DNA of 64,000 nucleotides from CAVVDY01 sp963815775 (GTDB lineage: Bacteria; Acidobacteriota; Terriglobia; Terriglobales; Acidobacteriaceae), in the NCBI GenBank assembly GCA_963815775.1, contig CAWFIB010000001.1, forward strand, positions 35,697 to 99,696, written 5' to 3'. Of this stretch, positions 43,003-52,456 are shown one piece after another. The notes beneath the pieces were generated by a model. The model ran no database searches. It was not told the DNA's origin and saw only the letters and a program-made list of their open reading frames with translations. A program made the translations under genes and the position numbers. The stretch's first letter is position 1. The number at the start of each line of letters is the position of its first letter.

Positions 43003-44813
43003 TGGCCGAGTACATCACGCATGAGCACGATGTGGTGATCATCGGAGCCGGCGGAGCGGGGTTGCGCGCTGCCATCGAGGCTTCCGCTGCCGGCGCGAGA
43101 GTTGCCGTCATTTCGAAATCGCTTTTGGGCAAGGCACACACCGTCATGGCCGAGGGCGGAATTGCCGCCGCGATGGCGAATGTGGATGACCGCGACAGCT
43201 GGCGCGTTCACTTTTCCGACACCATGCGAGGAGGCCAGTATCTGAACAACTGGCGCATGGCGGAGCTTCACGCCAAAGAAGCCCCGGCCCGTGTGCGCGA
43301 ACTCGAAGCCTGGGGCGCCCTGTTCGATCGCACCAAAGATGGACGCATTCTCCAGCGCAATTTCGGTGGCCATCGCTATCCCCGGCTGGCGCATGTTGGC
43401 GACCGCACCGGGCTGGAGATGATCCGCACGCTACAGGACCACGGCATCCATCTCGGGCTCGACGTCTTCATGGAACACACCATCGTCACCCTGCTGAAAG
43501 ACGGCGATCGCATCGCGGGAGCCTTTGGCTATGATCGCGAGCGCGGGCGATTCCACTTGTTTCGCGCCAAAGCCGTCGTGCTGGCGACGGGAGGCATCGG
43601 AAGGGCCTTCAAGATCACCAGCAATAGCTGGGAATACACCGGAGATGGCCACGCTCTTGCCTACCATGCGGGCGCGACGCTGATGGACATGGAGTTCGTG
43701 CAGTTCCATCCCACGGGGATGATCTGGCCGCCCAGCGTACGCGGTATCCTGGTCACCGAAGGCGTGCGGGGCGAAGGAGGAGTGCTGCGCAACCGACACG
43801 GCGAACGCTTCATGTTCAAAGACATTCCCCCGCTGTATGCCAACCAAACCGCCGATTCCGAGGAAGAGGGCTGGCGTTATACCCAGGGTGACAAGAATGC
43901 CAGACGACCTCCGGAACTGCTGACGCGCGATCACGTGGCCCGCTGCATCCGGCGTGAGGTACGCGAAGGGCGGGGCACGCCGCATGGGGGCGTCTTCCTC
44001 GACATTGCCTGGATCAAGCAGAGGATTTCCAGCCACGCCGAGCACATCAAGAAGAAGCTGCCCAGCATGTACCACCAGTTCAAGCAACTGGCCGACATCG
44101 ATATCACCCAGGAGCCCATGGAAGTTGGCCCCACAACCCACTACATGATGGGCGGAATTCGGGTAGATGCCGATTCCCAGATGTCGGACGTACCGGGATT
44201 GTTCGCCGCCGGAGAATGTGCAGCCGGTTTGCATGGCGCCAACCGGTTGGGAGGAAATTCGCTTTCAGATCTGCTGGTTTTCGGGCAGCGCGCGGGAGAA
44301 TACGCTGCGAAGTTCGCTAAGCAGAATCCATTGGGCGCAATCGATACTGCGAAGCTTGCCTCGGCAGAAGAATGGGCCCTGCGGCCCTTTGAGCGCAATG
44401 GCTCGGAGAACCCATACGTGCTGCAACACAAGCTTCAGGACATCATGCAGGACATGGTGGGGATCGTTCGACAAGAGGACGAGATGCTGCAGGCGCTCGA
44501 GCGCATTCGAGAGCTGGCAACTGCCAGTGACGCCGTCAGCGTGGACGGCAACCGCGAATACAATGCCGGCTGGCACACGGCGCTTGACCTGCACAATCTG
44601 CTGACCGTCTCGGAAATCGTGACCCGCGCTGCCCTGGAAAGGGAGGAGAGCCGCGGCGCGCATTTTCGCGATGATCGTCCGGGTAAAGACGATGAGCTGG
44701 GGAAATTCAACGTCGTGGCGCGGAAGGGACCGAATGGACAGGTGCAGCTGACCCGCGAGCCAATCCCGCCCATGCGCGAGGACTTGCGGCAAATCATTGA
44801 GGAGATGAAGTAA
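43002..44813 (+). CDS. sdhA: Succinate dehydrogenase/fumarate reductase flavoprotein subunit
   Basis: 603 residues from a GTG at 43002 with GGAGG eight bases ahead; it shares one base with the sdhC stop. FAD motif VVIIGAGGAGLRAAIEASAA, the HTVMAEGGIAAAM segment with the His that attaches FAD in the family (GKAHTVMAEGG), MEFVQFHPTGMIWPP, THYMMGGIRVDADSQM and AAGECAAGLHGANRLGGNSL. The C-terminal capping part is HTALDLHNLLTVSEIVTRAA. It oxidises succinate to fumarate. The ATG at 42963 listed by frame lies inside sdhC and is not used. Confidence 0.95.
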   Translation: MAEYITHEHDVVIIGAGGAGLRAAIEASAAGARVAVISKSLLGKAHTVMAEGGIAAAMANVDDRDSWRVHFSDTMRGGQYLNNWRMAELHAKEAPARVRELEAWGALFDRTKDGRILQRNFGGHRYPRLAHVGDRTGLEMIRTLQDHGIHLGLDVFMEHTIVTLLKDGDRIAGAFGYDRERGRFHLFRAKAVVLATGGIGRAFKITSNSWEYTGDGHALAYHAGATLMDMEFVQFHPTGMIWPPSVRGILVTEGVRGEGGVLRNRHGERFMFKDIPPLYANQTADSEEEGWRYTQGDKNARRPPELLTRDHVARCIRREVREGRGTPHGGVFLDIAWIKQRISSHAEHIKKKLPSMYHQFKQLADIDITQEPMEVGPTTHYMMGGIRVDADSQMSDVPGLFAAGECAAGLHGANRLGGNSLSDLLVFGQRAGEYAAKFAKQNPLGAIDTAKLASAEEWALRPFERNGSENPYVLQHKLQDIMQDMVGIVRQEDEMLQALERIRELATASDAVSVDGNREYNAGWHTALDLHNLLTVSEIVTRAALEREESRGAHFRDDRPGKDDELGKFNVVARKGPNGQVQLTREPIPPMREDLRQIIEEMK

Positions 44814-45562
44814 TGGCGACGGCAACCTTCCGCATCTGGCGCGGTGAGCACGGACAGGGCAAGTTCCAGGACTACACCACCGAAGTCTCGACCGGCATGG
44901 TGGTCCTCGACGCTGTTCATCAGATTCAGGCGGAACACGCCGGCGATCTCGCCGTGCGCTGGAATTGCAAGGCGGGGAAATGCGGTTCCTGTTCTGCCGA
45001 GATCAACGGCATGCCGAAGCTAATGTGCATGACCCGCCTCAACTCTTTGCCGCTGGACCGGCCTGTGACGATCGAGCCGATGAAAGCCTTCCCTCACATG
45101 AAGGACCTGGTTACAGACGTATCATGGAATTACCAGGTGAAGCAGCGCATCCCGAAATTCCAGCCGCGGAAGCCCGATGCGGAAGATGGAACCTGGCGAA
45201 TCGCACCTGAAGACGTCGAAAGAGTACAAGAGTTTCGCAAGTGCATCGAGTGTTTCCTCTGTCAGGACGTTTGCCATGTGTTGCGGGACCATCACATGCA
45301 CGAACAGTTCATCGGGCCACGGTTCCTGGTTTATACGGCAGCCCTGGAAATGCATCCCTTGGACGTCGCCGACCGCCGTGAAGAGCTGCGAACGCAGTTC
45401 GGAGTTGGCTTGTGCAACATCACGAAATGCTGCACCAAGGTTTGCCCGGAGGGCATCACAATCACAGACAACGCCATCATTCCGCTCAAAGAGCGGGTCG
45501 TAGATCGATTCTTCGATCCGCTCTCTAGATTGTTTCGCGTTTTCAGCCCTACCAAGGCCTAG
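44813..45562 (+). CDS. sdhB: Succinate dehydrogenase iron-sulfur subunit
   Basis: 249 residues. N-terminal [2Fe-2S] ferredoxin with RWNCKAGKCGSCSAEINGMP and LMCMTRL; then CIECFLCQDVCHVL and CNITKCCTKVCPEGI for the [4Fe-4S] and [3Fe-4S] centres. The ATG shares one base with the sdhA stop (TAATG). It passes electrons from FAD to the anchor. Confidence 0.95.
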   Translation: MATATFRIWRGEHGQGKFQDYTTEVSTGMVVLDAVHQIQAEHAGDLAVRWNCKAGKCGSCSAEINGMPKLMCMTRLNSLPLDRPVTIEPMKAFPHMKDLVTDVSWNYQVKQRIPKFQPRKPDAEDGTWRIAPEDVERVQEFRKCIECFLCQDVCHVLRDHHMHEQFIGPRFLVYTAALEMHPLDVADRREELRTQFGVGLCNITKCCTKVCPEGITITDNAIIPLKERVVDRFFDPLSRLFRVFSPTKA

Positions 45563-45570
45563 GAGGCGTT

Positions 45571-46098
45571 ATGCATTTCGAACTCAAGTCGATTTCGGAA
45601 GAAAGTGTCCCCGAAGCGCTCGCCAAGGTGGAGCGTTACCGGCTGCTTAACGAACCGGCGCTTGCCGAAAGCATTTGCCTTGACGTACTGGCCATCCATC
45701 CCGATCACCAGCAGGCACTGATCGCGCTGCTGCTGGCACGGACCGATCAATTCCATTCCAACGCGCAACCAAAAGATGCCCTGGAAATTCTCGCGCGAAT
45801 TACGGGAGACTACGAGCAAGCCTATTACGCCGGCATCATCTCCGAGCGTTTGGGGCATGCCCGTATGCGTCTGGGCGACCCCGGTGCCGGTGTCTCCGCC
45901 TATCACGCTTTCCACGATGCCATGGTTCATTACGAGCGAGCTATGAAACTCGCCCGGCATGGAAATGACGAAGCCATCCTGCGATGGAACACTTGCGCCC
46001 GCACCATCATGCAAAACCCGAACATGCAACCCTTAGCCGATCACGATCCGCAGGCGTGGCTGGGCGACGAAGCGGGATCGACCTTTGCCGACGGTTAG
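45571..46098 (+). CDS. TPR-like helical protein, unknown function
   Basis: 175 residues, all helical in character. VERYRLLNEPALAESICLDV, HPDHQQALIALLLARTDQF, AKDAL-type repeats (QPKDALEILARITGDYEQAY) and GVSAYHAFHDAMVHYERAMK look like three or four TPR units. It follows sdhB by eight bases with AGGAGG before its ATG, so it is cotranscribed with sdh and may help its assembly. That role is inferred from position. Confidence 0.75.
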   Translation: MHFELKSISEESVPEALAKVERYRLLNEPALAESICLDVLAIHPDHQQALIALLLARTDQFHSNAQPKDALEILARITGDYEQAYYAGIISERLGHARMRLGDPGAGVSAYHAFHDAMVHYERAMKLARHGNDEAILRWNTCARTIMQNPNMQPLADHDPQAWLGDEAGSTFADG

Positions 46099-46102
46099 GG
46101 GC

Positions 46103-46288
46103 TTACTGCCTTCTGTGTCGCCAGGACTTTGTTACAGTGCCGGCGAATTTGGCAGGTTTTAGCTTCAGTCGAATTCGCGCGTCGCTCATCCCCGCATAGC
46201 GCGACAGAATCGCCAGTTCGCCCTCGCTCCATGACAGATCCCTGGTTCGCGCCAACCCCGGCTCCCGAGCGCACTTCTTCAACCCCAA
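46103..46288 (-). CDS. Possible small protein with SANT/Myb-like pattern
   Basis: A frame of 61 codons from a TTG at 46288, just after the stop of the Hsp70-like gene at 46307. The stretch LSWSEGELAILSRYAGMSDA, followed by RIRLKLK and TVTKSWRHRR, has the tryptophan and helix spacing of a small SANT/Myb-like helix-turn-helix. No good start or ribosome site is seen. It may equally be chance coding in the gap between convergent genes. Confidence 0.3.
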   Translation of the reverse strand: MGLKKCAREPGLARTRDLSWSEGELAILSRYAGMSDARIRLKLKPAKFAGTVTKSWRHRRQ

Positions 46289-46306
46289 TGCGACATGCCG
46301 AGGCCC

Positions 46307-49162
46307 TCACACCGCAATCGCTGCGACGGGCGAGAGGCAATCGGCCGTGCTTTGTACATGCAATCCCTTCGGCAGCGGCTCGCCGAAAGTGCGCGCGACA
46401 TCATTGCGGTCGGGCGGAATAAATTCCGTCAGCCGTTGCAGGATTGCATCGTCGGCAATGCCCGCCAACTCCAGTTGGCGCACCGCTGATTTCACGGCTT
46501 CTTCCTCGATGTCGCGTGTGGGGTCGTCGGTGCGACGGCCAAGCTGGACAATGGCGTTCGCCGTCTCGTGCGTCACCTTATGTAATGCCAGAAGCTCGTT
46601 GATCCACTCGGCCGCTGCCGCTGCCGGCACAACGCAGGTCAGAGGACCATACAGCGGAATGCGAGCGCCGAAGCGGCCAACCGACCAAAGCCACGCGCCA
46701 TCGGTCGGCTCTTTCTTCAGCTTACGCAGCAGCTCCGAGGCTAAGGCCGCACGGGTCGCGCCCGAGAGATGTTCGAGACTCGCGAGCAGCCGCCAGGCGT
46801 CGCGCTCAATCTGCGGATTCAGCCGCGTGCCCGGCTTCTTGCGGCCAATACCGATTCCGCCCAGATAATTGCGAATCTCGTGCTGATGCGCCGCGCTGAG
46901 GCCGCCCGCAATCCGCCGCCAAAGTACCAGCCAGTTGACCTGATTTTGCGGATTGCTGTTGAACGCCAGGCCTGCCTGGTACAGCTTGCGCATTTGCGCC
47001 ATGCGACGGGCATCGCCGGCATCGCCAAAACCGGGCCGCAGACAAAAGCCCGCGAGATTCAGCCAGCGTGCCTCATGCTGTGCGCTCAACTTGCGGCCGT
47101 CGACGATTTCCAGCAGTGTATCTGCGAGTTGCCGCACCAGCGACAGAGACCAGGATTCTTTCTTTAAGGCAAGCAGCTCTTCCAGTTCGCCAGCAAGCGC
47201 TGTGGGATCGCGAGCTTCGCTTTCGCCCGGCTTAGTGAAGGTTGCGCGAATCACTGCTTTTGCCGCCTCCAGTGATTCCTCAGAAGCCTCTGCGACGTGG
47301 ACCGGTTTCGAGGATTGCGGTCCGGCTCCGGTATCCTCGCCGCGCTTGCCGCGCAATTCAAACTGCAGCCGCCAGCGATGCGGCGAGCTTATCGACTCGC
47401 ACCACAGCTCCAGCGTGCCAACTTCGGTGAAACTGACGGACAACCGTACCGCGAGCTCCATCTCCTGAAGCCGCTTGCCGTAGCGCAGCAGGGTGGTGAG
47501 CGGTGCATGCCGATGCACCTCCTCGGCATGCAGATCGACCAGCGCGCCGTGCCCATCGTGACGAATGGTCGAGCTGAAAAGGTTGAATGACACGGGACGA
47601 TTCGCCAGCACGGTGAATTCACGGTCGACCCGCAGCGTGGTGCCTTCGTCTGTGCCTGCCGGCAGAACACAGACTGCCGCTGCTTCGGAGCGTGTGCCTA
47701 TGTAGTAGGTGCGCGCGCTGCCCGCCTTCACGCGCTGCCCTTTGCCGCGCCGAACCTGACCGTAATACGCCGCACCCATGGCGACCGCGCTGGCCATTCC
47801 CGCGTCAGCCTTTTCAATGTTGCGAAGAATTCTCGGCTGCCAGTTCGTGTCAGTGGCGAACCATTTAGCGATAACTTCCAGGATGCGCAGCCGCGTGATC
47901 TCAGGAATGCAGAAGCCGCCATTGAAAAGCACGGCGTCGGGCCGCGCCATCTCGCCGGTCAGCCCTTCCGTTCCCGCAGAAATGTTCGGTGAAGTTTGCG
48001 CTCGCATGGCAGCAGCTGCTCCCCGAAGAAACGCCGCGAGATGTCTGGTGATCGCCGGATCGCTGGCGTACGGCAGCCCAACCTCGCGCAGTCCTGCCGT
48101 TCGTGCGCGCGACGGCATTTCGTTTGCGGCGGTGAGCGGCAGAAATCCATTCATCAGCAGCTCGACAACTTCGTCGCGCGTAAGTTCGCTGGTGAGCATC
48201 TGGCCGACGACCGCGCGTCCTGAGCCGAGAATATTGATGGGCAGCCGATCCATACTCGGATCGCTGAGCAAGCGTTCTTTGGCTTGCGAGCAGGCGATCT
48301 CCAGCGCGTGGCGCTGGCGCAGGCTCAGCCTCGTGTTCACTTTCTGTTCCACAGCCCGCGCGAGTGCAAGGTCAAGGTTTTCGCCGCCTATCAGCAGGTG
48401 CTCGCCGATGGCGGTGCGCTCGAACTGAACCTCGCTTCCATGGACCTGGGCACGCACCAGGCTGAAGTCCGAAGTCCCGCCACCGATATCGCAGATAAGA
48501 ACCTGGTCGCGTTCGCGTACGTGTTCGGCGACCTCGCGCTGATGCGCCGAAATCCACGCATAGAACGCTGCCAGCGGCTCTTCCAGCAACGTGAGATTCT
48601 GCAGCCCGGCGTCCCGCGCGGCTTGTACCGTCAGCTCGCGCGCTTCTTCGTCGAAGGAAGCGGGAACGGTGAGGACGATCTCCTGATTCTCGAAACGCAG
48701 CCCTGTCACGCCGCAATCGGGGGCCATCGTGTAGTTCCACGCATCCCGTAGATGCTTCAGGTAATGCGCTGAAGCTTCGACCGGAGAGATCATTGGCTCA
48801 GGTGGTTCGGCTTGGCGCGGCAGAATCGGCGCCGTCGGGTCCATGTTGTCCTGGCAGAGCCACGACTTCGCTGACGAGACCTGCCGCCCGGGAACCAGCA
48901 CTCCGAGTTCGCGTGCAGCCACACCGGCGATCGCCTGCGGTTGCTGCTCCCATGGAAGATTGAAAGCGCCGGATGTAATTTCAGCTTCGGTGGGGAAATA
49001 GAGGAACGACGGCAGGCCGGGAAGCGCGCGCACCTCGCCGGGTCCGACGACCTGCTCGACATCGAAGACTCGGATCTCGGCCGAGGCGGCAGTGTCGATG
49101 TAGGCTACGACGGAGTTCGTGGTGCCAAGGTCGATGCCGATAAGGTAACGTGAACTACTCAT
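46307..49162 (-). CDS. Hsp70/DnaK-like ATPase with long C-terminal helical region
   Basis: 951 residues. Hsp70-type actin-fold ATPase: phosphate-1 YLIGIDLGTTNSVVAYIDT, IVLTVPASFDEEARELTVQA, connect-1 LLEEPLAAFYAWIS, phosphate-2 VLICDIGGGTSDFSLVRAQV, GEHLLIGGENLDLALARAVE and adenosine VLFNGGFCIPEITRLRIL. A substrate-domain-like beta part lies near 480-620 and then some 330 mostly helical residues not found in DnaK. It follows a second Hsp70-like gene by ten bases. Unlike DnaK, no GrpE or DnaJ is nearby. Family members of this kind appear with DUF2760 proteins (from memory). The substrate is unknown. Confidence 0.88.
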   Translation of the reverse strand: MSSSRYLIGIDLGTTNSVVAYIDTAASAEIRVFDVEQVVGPGEVRALPGLPSFLYFPTEAEITSGAFNLPWEQQPQAIAGVAARELGVLVPGRQVSSAKSWLCQDNMDPTAPILPRQAEPPEPMISPVEASAHYLKHLRDAWNYTMAPDCGVTGLRFENQEIVLTVPASFDEEARELTVQAARDAGLQNLTLLEEPLAAFYAWISAHQREVAEHVRERDQVLICDIGGGTSDFSLVRAQVHGSEVQFERTAIGEHLLIGGENLDLALARAVEQKVNTRLSLRQRHALEIACSQAKERLLSDPSMDRLPINILGSGRAVVGQMLTSELTRDEVVELLMNGFLPLTAANEMPSRARTAGLREVGLPYASDPAITRHLAAFLRGAAAAMRAQTSPNISAGTEGLTGEMARPDAVLFNGGFCIPEITRLRILEVIAKWFATDTNWQPRILRNIEKADAGMASAVAMGAAYYGQVRRGKGQRVKAGSARTYYIGTRSEAAAVCVLPAGTDEGTTLRVDREFTVLANRPVSFNLFSSTIRHDGHGALVDLHAEEVHRHAPLTTLLRYGKRLQEMELAVRLSVSFTEVGTLELWCESISSPHRWRLQFELRGKRGEDTGAGPQSSKPVHVAEASEESLEAAKAVIRATFTKPGESEARDPTALAGELEELLALKKESWSLSLVRQLADTLLEIVDGRKLSAQHEARWLNLAGFCLRPGFGDAGDARRMAQMRKLYQAGLAFNSNPQNQVNWLVLWRRIAGGLSAAHQHEIRNYLGGIGIGRKKPGTRLNPQIERDAWRLLASLEHLSGATRAALASELLRKLKKEPTDGAWLWSVGRFGARIPLYGPLTCVVPAAAAAEWINELLALHKVTHETANAIVQLGRRTDDPTRDIEEEAVKSAVRQLELAGIADDAILQRLTEFIPPDRNDVARTFGEPLPKGLHVQSTADCLSPVAAIAV

Positions 49163-49172
49163 TTCTGCACTG

Positions 49173-51002
49173 CTATTGGTCGCTCTTCTCGCGGATGTTC
49201 AGCTCCAGCTTCCAACGGTGGACGGCGTCGCGCGAGACGCACCACACCTCTAGCGTCCCAATCTCGGTGACGCGCGACTCCAGCCGCACGGGCAGCACCG
49301 CGCCGCTCTGGCCGTCGAGTGAGAGCGTGACTTCCAGCGGGCTGAGCTCTTCCATCTCGCCCGTCCAGTTGTCGAGCAGATCGCCGACATGGTCTTGCTT
49401 GCGCACGCTCGAGCTGAGGAAGCGAAACTCGGCCGGCTCGCCGACGACCAGGCCGAATTCGCGGCCGGGAATCTGCGCCTCGGTGCCCTCCTCCATCCCA
49501 AACGGCACCACGCACAGCGCCTTCATCGGCGCTTCGAGGCCGGGCACGGCGGGCATCGCGCTTTCGATGCCGATGTAGTAGCTGCGCGATGCGCCACTGC
49601 GAATGCGCACGCCATGACCGCGACGCACGCGTCCGTAATACGCCGCGCCGCGAGCCACCGCGTGCTCAAGATCGGGAGCGTCGAGAACCTGTGCAGCTCC
49701 CAGCGCCTCAAAACCTTCTTGTGTCACCCAATGATTGAGCACCGCGACCATGCGCTCGCGCAGTACCGCGGCTTTCATCACTCCGCCATTGAACAGCACG
49801 TGCGTTGGACACGCCAGTCCGCTGCTTCCGCGGCGAATGTTTGCCGCTTCTGGGCTGTTCTGCACTTGCTGCGTGAGGAAGCGTGCGAGATGCTTGGTGA
49901 CCGCCGCATCAGCCGCGTACGGCAGACCCAACTCCTGGAATCCGACGCGCCGCTGCCGCATCGGCATCTCATCGCTCGCGACCTCCGGAAAAAAGCCCTC
50001 GACCAGCACGCGATCGAGCTCGTCGCGCAGGAGTTCTGTCTTGATAGTGCCTCCGACGAGCTTCCGCCCCTTGCCGAGCAGCGTGACATCCTGCTTCTGC
50101 CCCTTGGGATGCTCGAAGAGATATTCCTTCGCGGCACGGCATTGATGCCAGAGCCCCTGCAACTGATAGGTATCGATGCGATGGCCATCGGCTTCGAGCT
50201 TCTGTTGCAGCAGTCGCGCGAGCGCCAAGTCCATGTTGTCGCCACCGAGCAGGATGTGCTCGCCGACAGCCACGCGCTTGAGGGCCAGATCGCCTTCGTG
50301 TTCGCTAACCGTGATGAGGCTGAAGTCGGTGGTGCCACCTCCGATGTCGCAGACAAGAACGAGATCGCCTACTTTGATGCGTTTGCGCCAGGCATCACCC
50401 TGGCTTTGCAACCAGGCATAGAACGCTGCCTGCGGTTCTTCCAGCAGGGTGACGCGTTCCAGGCCGGCGTGCTCGGCAGCACGGCGCGTCAACTCGCGCG
50501 CTTCTTCATCGAACGACGCGGGAACCGTGAGCAGCACATCCTGCTGCGCCAATGCGGCGCCGTCATGCTGCGTGTCCCAGACTGTGCGCAGATATTGCAG
50601 GTATTGCGCGGAGGCGTCGACAGGCGAAATCTTCGCGACTTCCTCCGGCGCCTGCCACGGCAGGATCGGTGCGCTGCGATTCACCGCGGCATGCGACAGC
50701 CACGACTTCGCAGAGGCCACCAAGCGCGAAGGGTTTTCGGCGCCGCGCTTGCGAGCCAGCTCACCTATGACGAACTGCGGCTTCGCGTTCCACGGCAGCG
50801 CGATGCTGCCTGCGGGAAAATCCAGCTCGCCGGGAAGGTAGAGAAAGGACGGCAGCAGGCTGCGGTCCGCGACCTCGTTCTGGTTCACCAGCTGCGGGAC
50901 AGGGCTCACCGCGATCGCCGCGGATTCATCCGTGGCGTCGCAGGAGGCGAGCGCGGAATTCGTGGTGCCTAGATCAATGCCAATGATGAAATCAGATGCC
51001 AA
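49173..51002 (-). CDS. Hsp70/DnaK-like ATPase, shorter paralogue
   Basis: 609 residues from a TTG at 51002 (AGGAG six bases ahead), reading MASDFIIGIDLGTTNSALASC. The frame is open to 51233 but that part covers a repeat element and is not coding. It shares the layout of the downstream 951-residue paralogue: VLLTVPASFDEEARELTRRA, LLEEPQAAFYAWLQSQ, LVCDIGGGTTDFSLITVSE, GEHILLGGDNMDLALARLLQ, HVLFNGGVMKAAVLRERM. It ends soon after the beta domain (VTEIGTLEVWCVSRD) and lacks both the DnaK lid and the long extension of its partner. Confidence 0.9.
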   Translation of the reverse strand: MASDFIIGIDLGTTNSALASCDATDESAAIAVSPVPQLVNQNEVADRSLLPSFLYLPGELDFPAGSIALPWNAKPQFVIGELARKRGAENPSRLVASAKSWLSHAAVNRSAPILPWQAPEEVAKISPVDASAQYLQYLRTVWDTQHDGAALAQQDVLLTVPASFDEEARELTRRAAEHAGLERVTLLEEPQAAFYAWLQSQGDAWRKRIKVGDLVLVCDIGGGTTDFSLITVSEHEGDLALKRVAVGEHILLGGDNMDLALARLLQQKLEADGHRIDTYQLQGLWHQCRAAKEYLFEHPKGQKQDVTLLGKGRKLVGGTIKTELLRDELDRVLVEGFFPEVASDEMPMRQRRVGFQELGLPYAADAAVTKHLARFLTQQVQNSPEAANIRRGSSGLACPTHVLFNGGVMKAAVLRERMVAVLNHWVTQEGFEALGAAQVLDAPDLEHAVARGAAYYGRVRRGHGVRIRSGASRSYYIGIESAMPAVPGLEAPMKALCVVPFGMEEGTEAQIPGREFGLVVGEPAEFRFLSSSVRKQDHVGDLLDNWTGEMEELSPLEVTLSLDGQSGAVLPVRLESRVTEIGTLEVWCVSRDAVHRWKLELNIREKSDQ

Positions 51003-51060
51003 GTAAATCTCCTGTATGAATAGGCTAGAACATGAATCACCGGGTGGAGCACGTCTTGAC

Positions 51061-51199
51061 AGGTTGCTGAAAAACTCGAACTCGGAATGATTCGCGTCAG
51101 GGCGCGACCTCGGTCGTGCCGATAAGCTCCTTTGTTTTTGCCATCCCGAGGCGACTTTAGTCGCCGAGGGACCTGCTTTCCGAGTTTTTTCAGCAGCCT
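51061..51199. repeat. 139-bp MITE-like element with terminal inverted repeats
   Basis: Left end AGGTTGCTGAAAAACTCG (51061-51078) and right end CGAGTTTTTTCAGCAGCCT (51181-51199) are inverted copies with one mismatch and one extra base. Inside are smaller palindromes (GGCGACTTTAGTCGCC). There is no coding capacity for a transposase. It lies in the 355-base gap (51003-51357) between the DUF2760 and Hsp70-like genes; outside it that gap holds no feature beyond the TTG start's ribosome site. Confidence 0.65.
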
Positions 51200-51357
51200 C
51201 TTGAGGCATGCTTTGCGGCTGGACTGAATTCAAGCCGGCTAGCCGCTGGAAGTCAGCTGGGAATTACCTCAGCAGCCAGAGCCGAGTGTCCAAACCATTA
51301 CTGGTTGCGCCCGCCTGAAGGCGAGATACACCCCATCGATTTGTTTCTTATGACGGC

Positions 51358-51897
51358 TCACATAACTTCAACTTCCGCCGGAGCGACGATGTTGCGGTTT
51401 GCAACCTGCGGCAGCGAGGGCAGGGTCGCTTCCTTCACGCGCCAGCCGCGATGGCGCAGCAGCCCCTTGATCGGCGGTTCGCCGGCAACGTTGCCGAGCA
51501 GCTTGATTGCCGCCGGGTCGAAGCCAGCCTGCACGGTAACGGGCTGGTCTTCTTCCGATAGGATGATTGGCTCAAGCTTCAGGTAGCGGTCCAGCACCTG
51601 GCGGCACGAGGTGTGAATCGTACGCACCGCCGCTCCGAGCTGACTGTCGGGATAGGGCGAGACGTCTTCGGTGAGGAAGTCCACCAGCCGCCCGTCGCGC
51701 TGGAACAACGCAAGCATCTGCACGGCGCGATCGGCTGGTTGCTCGGCCGGTTTTTCAATCGCCGGCTTCGGGGGGGCAGCGGTTGCCATCGGCAGGCCGA
51801 GGGCGCGCGCAATGTCCTGCGGGAGCTCGCCGTGCAGCAGCAGCGCAAAGAAGCAGCGGAAGGCGTAGGCAACGCGGGTTGAAAATACTAATGCCAT
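51358..51897 (-). CDS. DUF2760 protein
   Basis: 179 residues from the ATG at 51897, with GGAG ahead; the frame opens at 51921 with extra residues. Segments VAYAFRCFFALLLHGELPQD, ADRAVQMLALFQRDGRLVDF, LTEDVSPYPDSQLGAAVRTI and KGLLRHRGWRVKEATLPSLP are those I associate with DUF2760, a family repeatedly found beside Hsp70-like genes. It precedes both Hsp70-like genes on the same strand, now separated by a repeat element. It may be a client adaptor or cofactor for them; this is inference. Confidence 0.8.
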   Translation of the reverse strand: MALVFSTRVAYAFRCFFALLLHGELPQDIARALGLPMATAAPPKPAIEKPAEQPADRAVQMLALFQRDGRLVDFLTEDVSPYPDSQLGAAVRTIHTSCRQVLDRYLKLEPIILSEEDQPVTVQAGFDPAAIKLLGNVAGEPPIKGLLRHRGWRVKEATLPSLPQVANRNIVAPAEVEVM

Positions 51898-52456
51898 GAT
51901 GGCTCCAGACTGTCTGTTCAAGGAGTAAAGGTAGGTTCTCTCGTCACCAGCAATACAGAAGCGGAGGCGAGGTGTACAGGCGCAGCCTCAGTACAGAAGA
52001 GGAACTCGCTCAATTAATTCTACAAGATTTGTAGCTAGATCGCCGGGTGCGGAGTTACGCCAACGTGCGCGTCGAGCGAAGCTTAAAGCCATTTAAAAAA
52101 ATATTGCAGGGCACCTCGTCTTTCGTCTCTTCGTTCATACAGGCTTTTCCTCGTCCCACACGATACCCCAGAGTTCAAACCACTGTCTTCTTCCGGCACT
52201 TAGTATCGTTAGTCATCGGCCTGGCGGAGCCATCGCGCTTCAATTACGCCGCCGCAGCCGTAAGCGACCCGAAAACCCAGGTGTGTACCGCGTCCAGGGA
52301 AATCGCCTGATCCTGCAATCGATCCCCTGGATCAAATCGCGGCTAGCACAATCAGTTCCTTGGGATCCTTCACCGTGGACGGCGTCACCTATTTGCGGCA
52401 TTGTGCCCGACTGGCATGGAACCTCATAATCGTTTTCAGGGCGACAAGACAGGCTA
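51898..52456. other. Intergenic region without supported gene
   Basis: These 559 bases separate the DUF2760 gene (minus) from the FHA-transglycosylase gene (plus), so two divergent promoters are expected. An AT-richer stretch near 52010-52110 is the most likely place. A plus frame at 52047-52310 has no family resemblance or ribosome site and was left out. Confidence 0.5.

Noticed and set aside
49389..50972. Plus-strand frame of 527 codons
   Set aside because: Antisense to the shorter Hsp70-like gene; shadow of a high-GC gene.
51061..51199. Intact insertion sequence
   Set aside because: Only 139 bases with inverted ends; no transposase frame.
51003..51233. N-terminal extension of the shorter Hsp70-like protein (77 residues)
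   Set aside because: This stretch covers the inverted-repeat element and lies upstream of a good ribosome site with a TTG at the family start.
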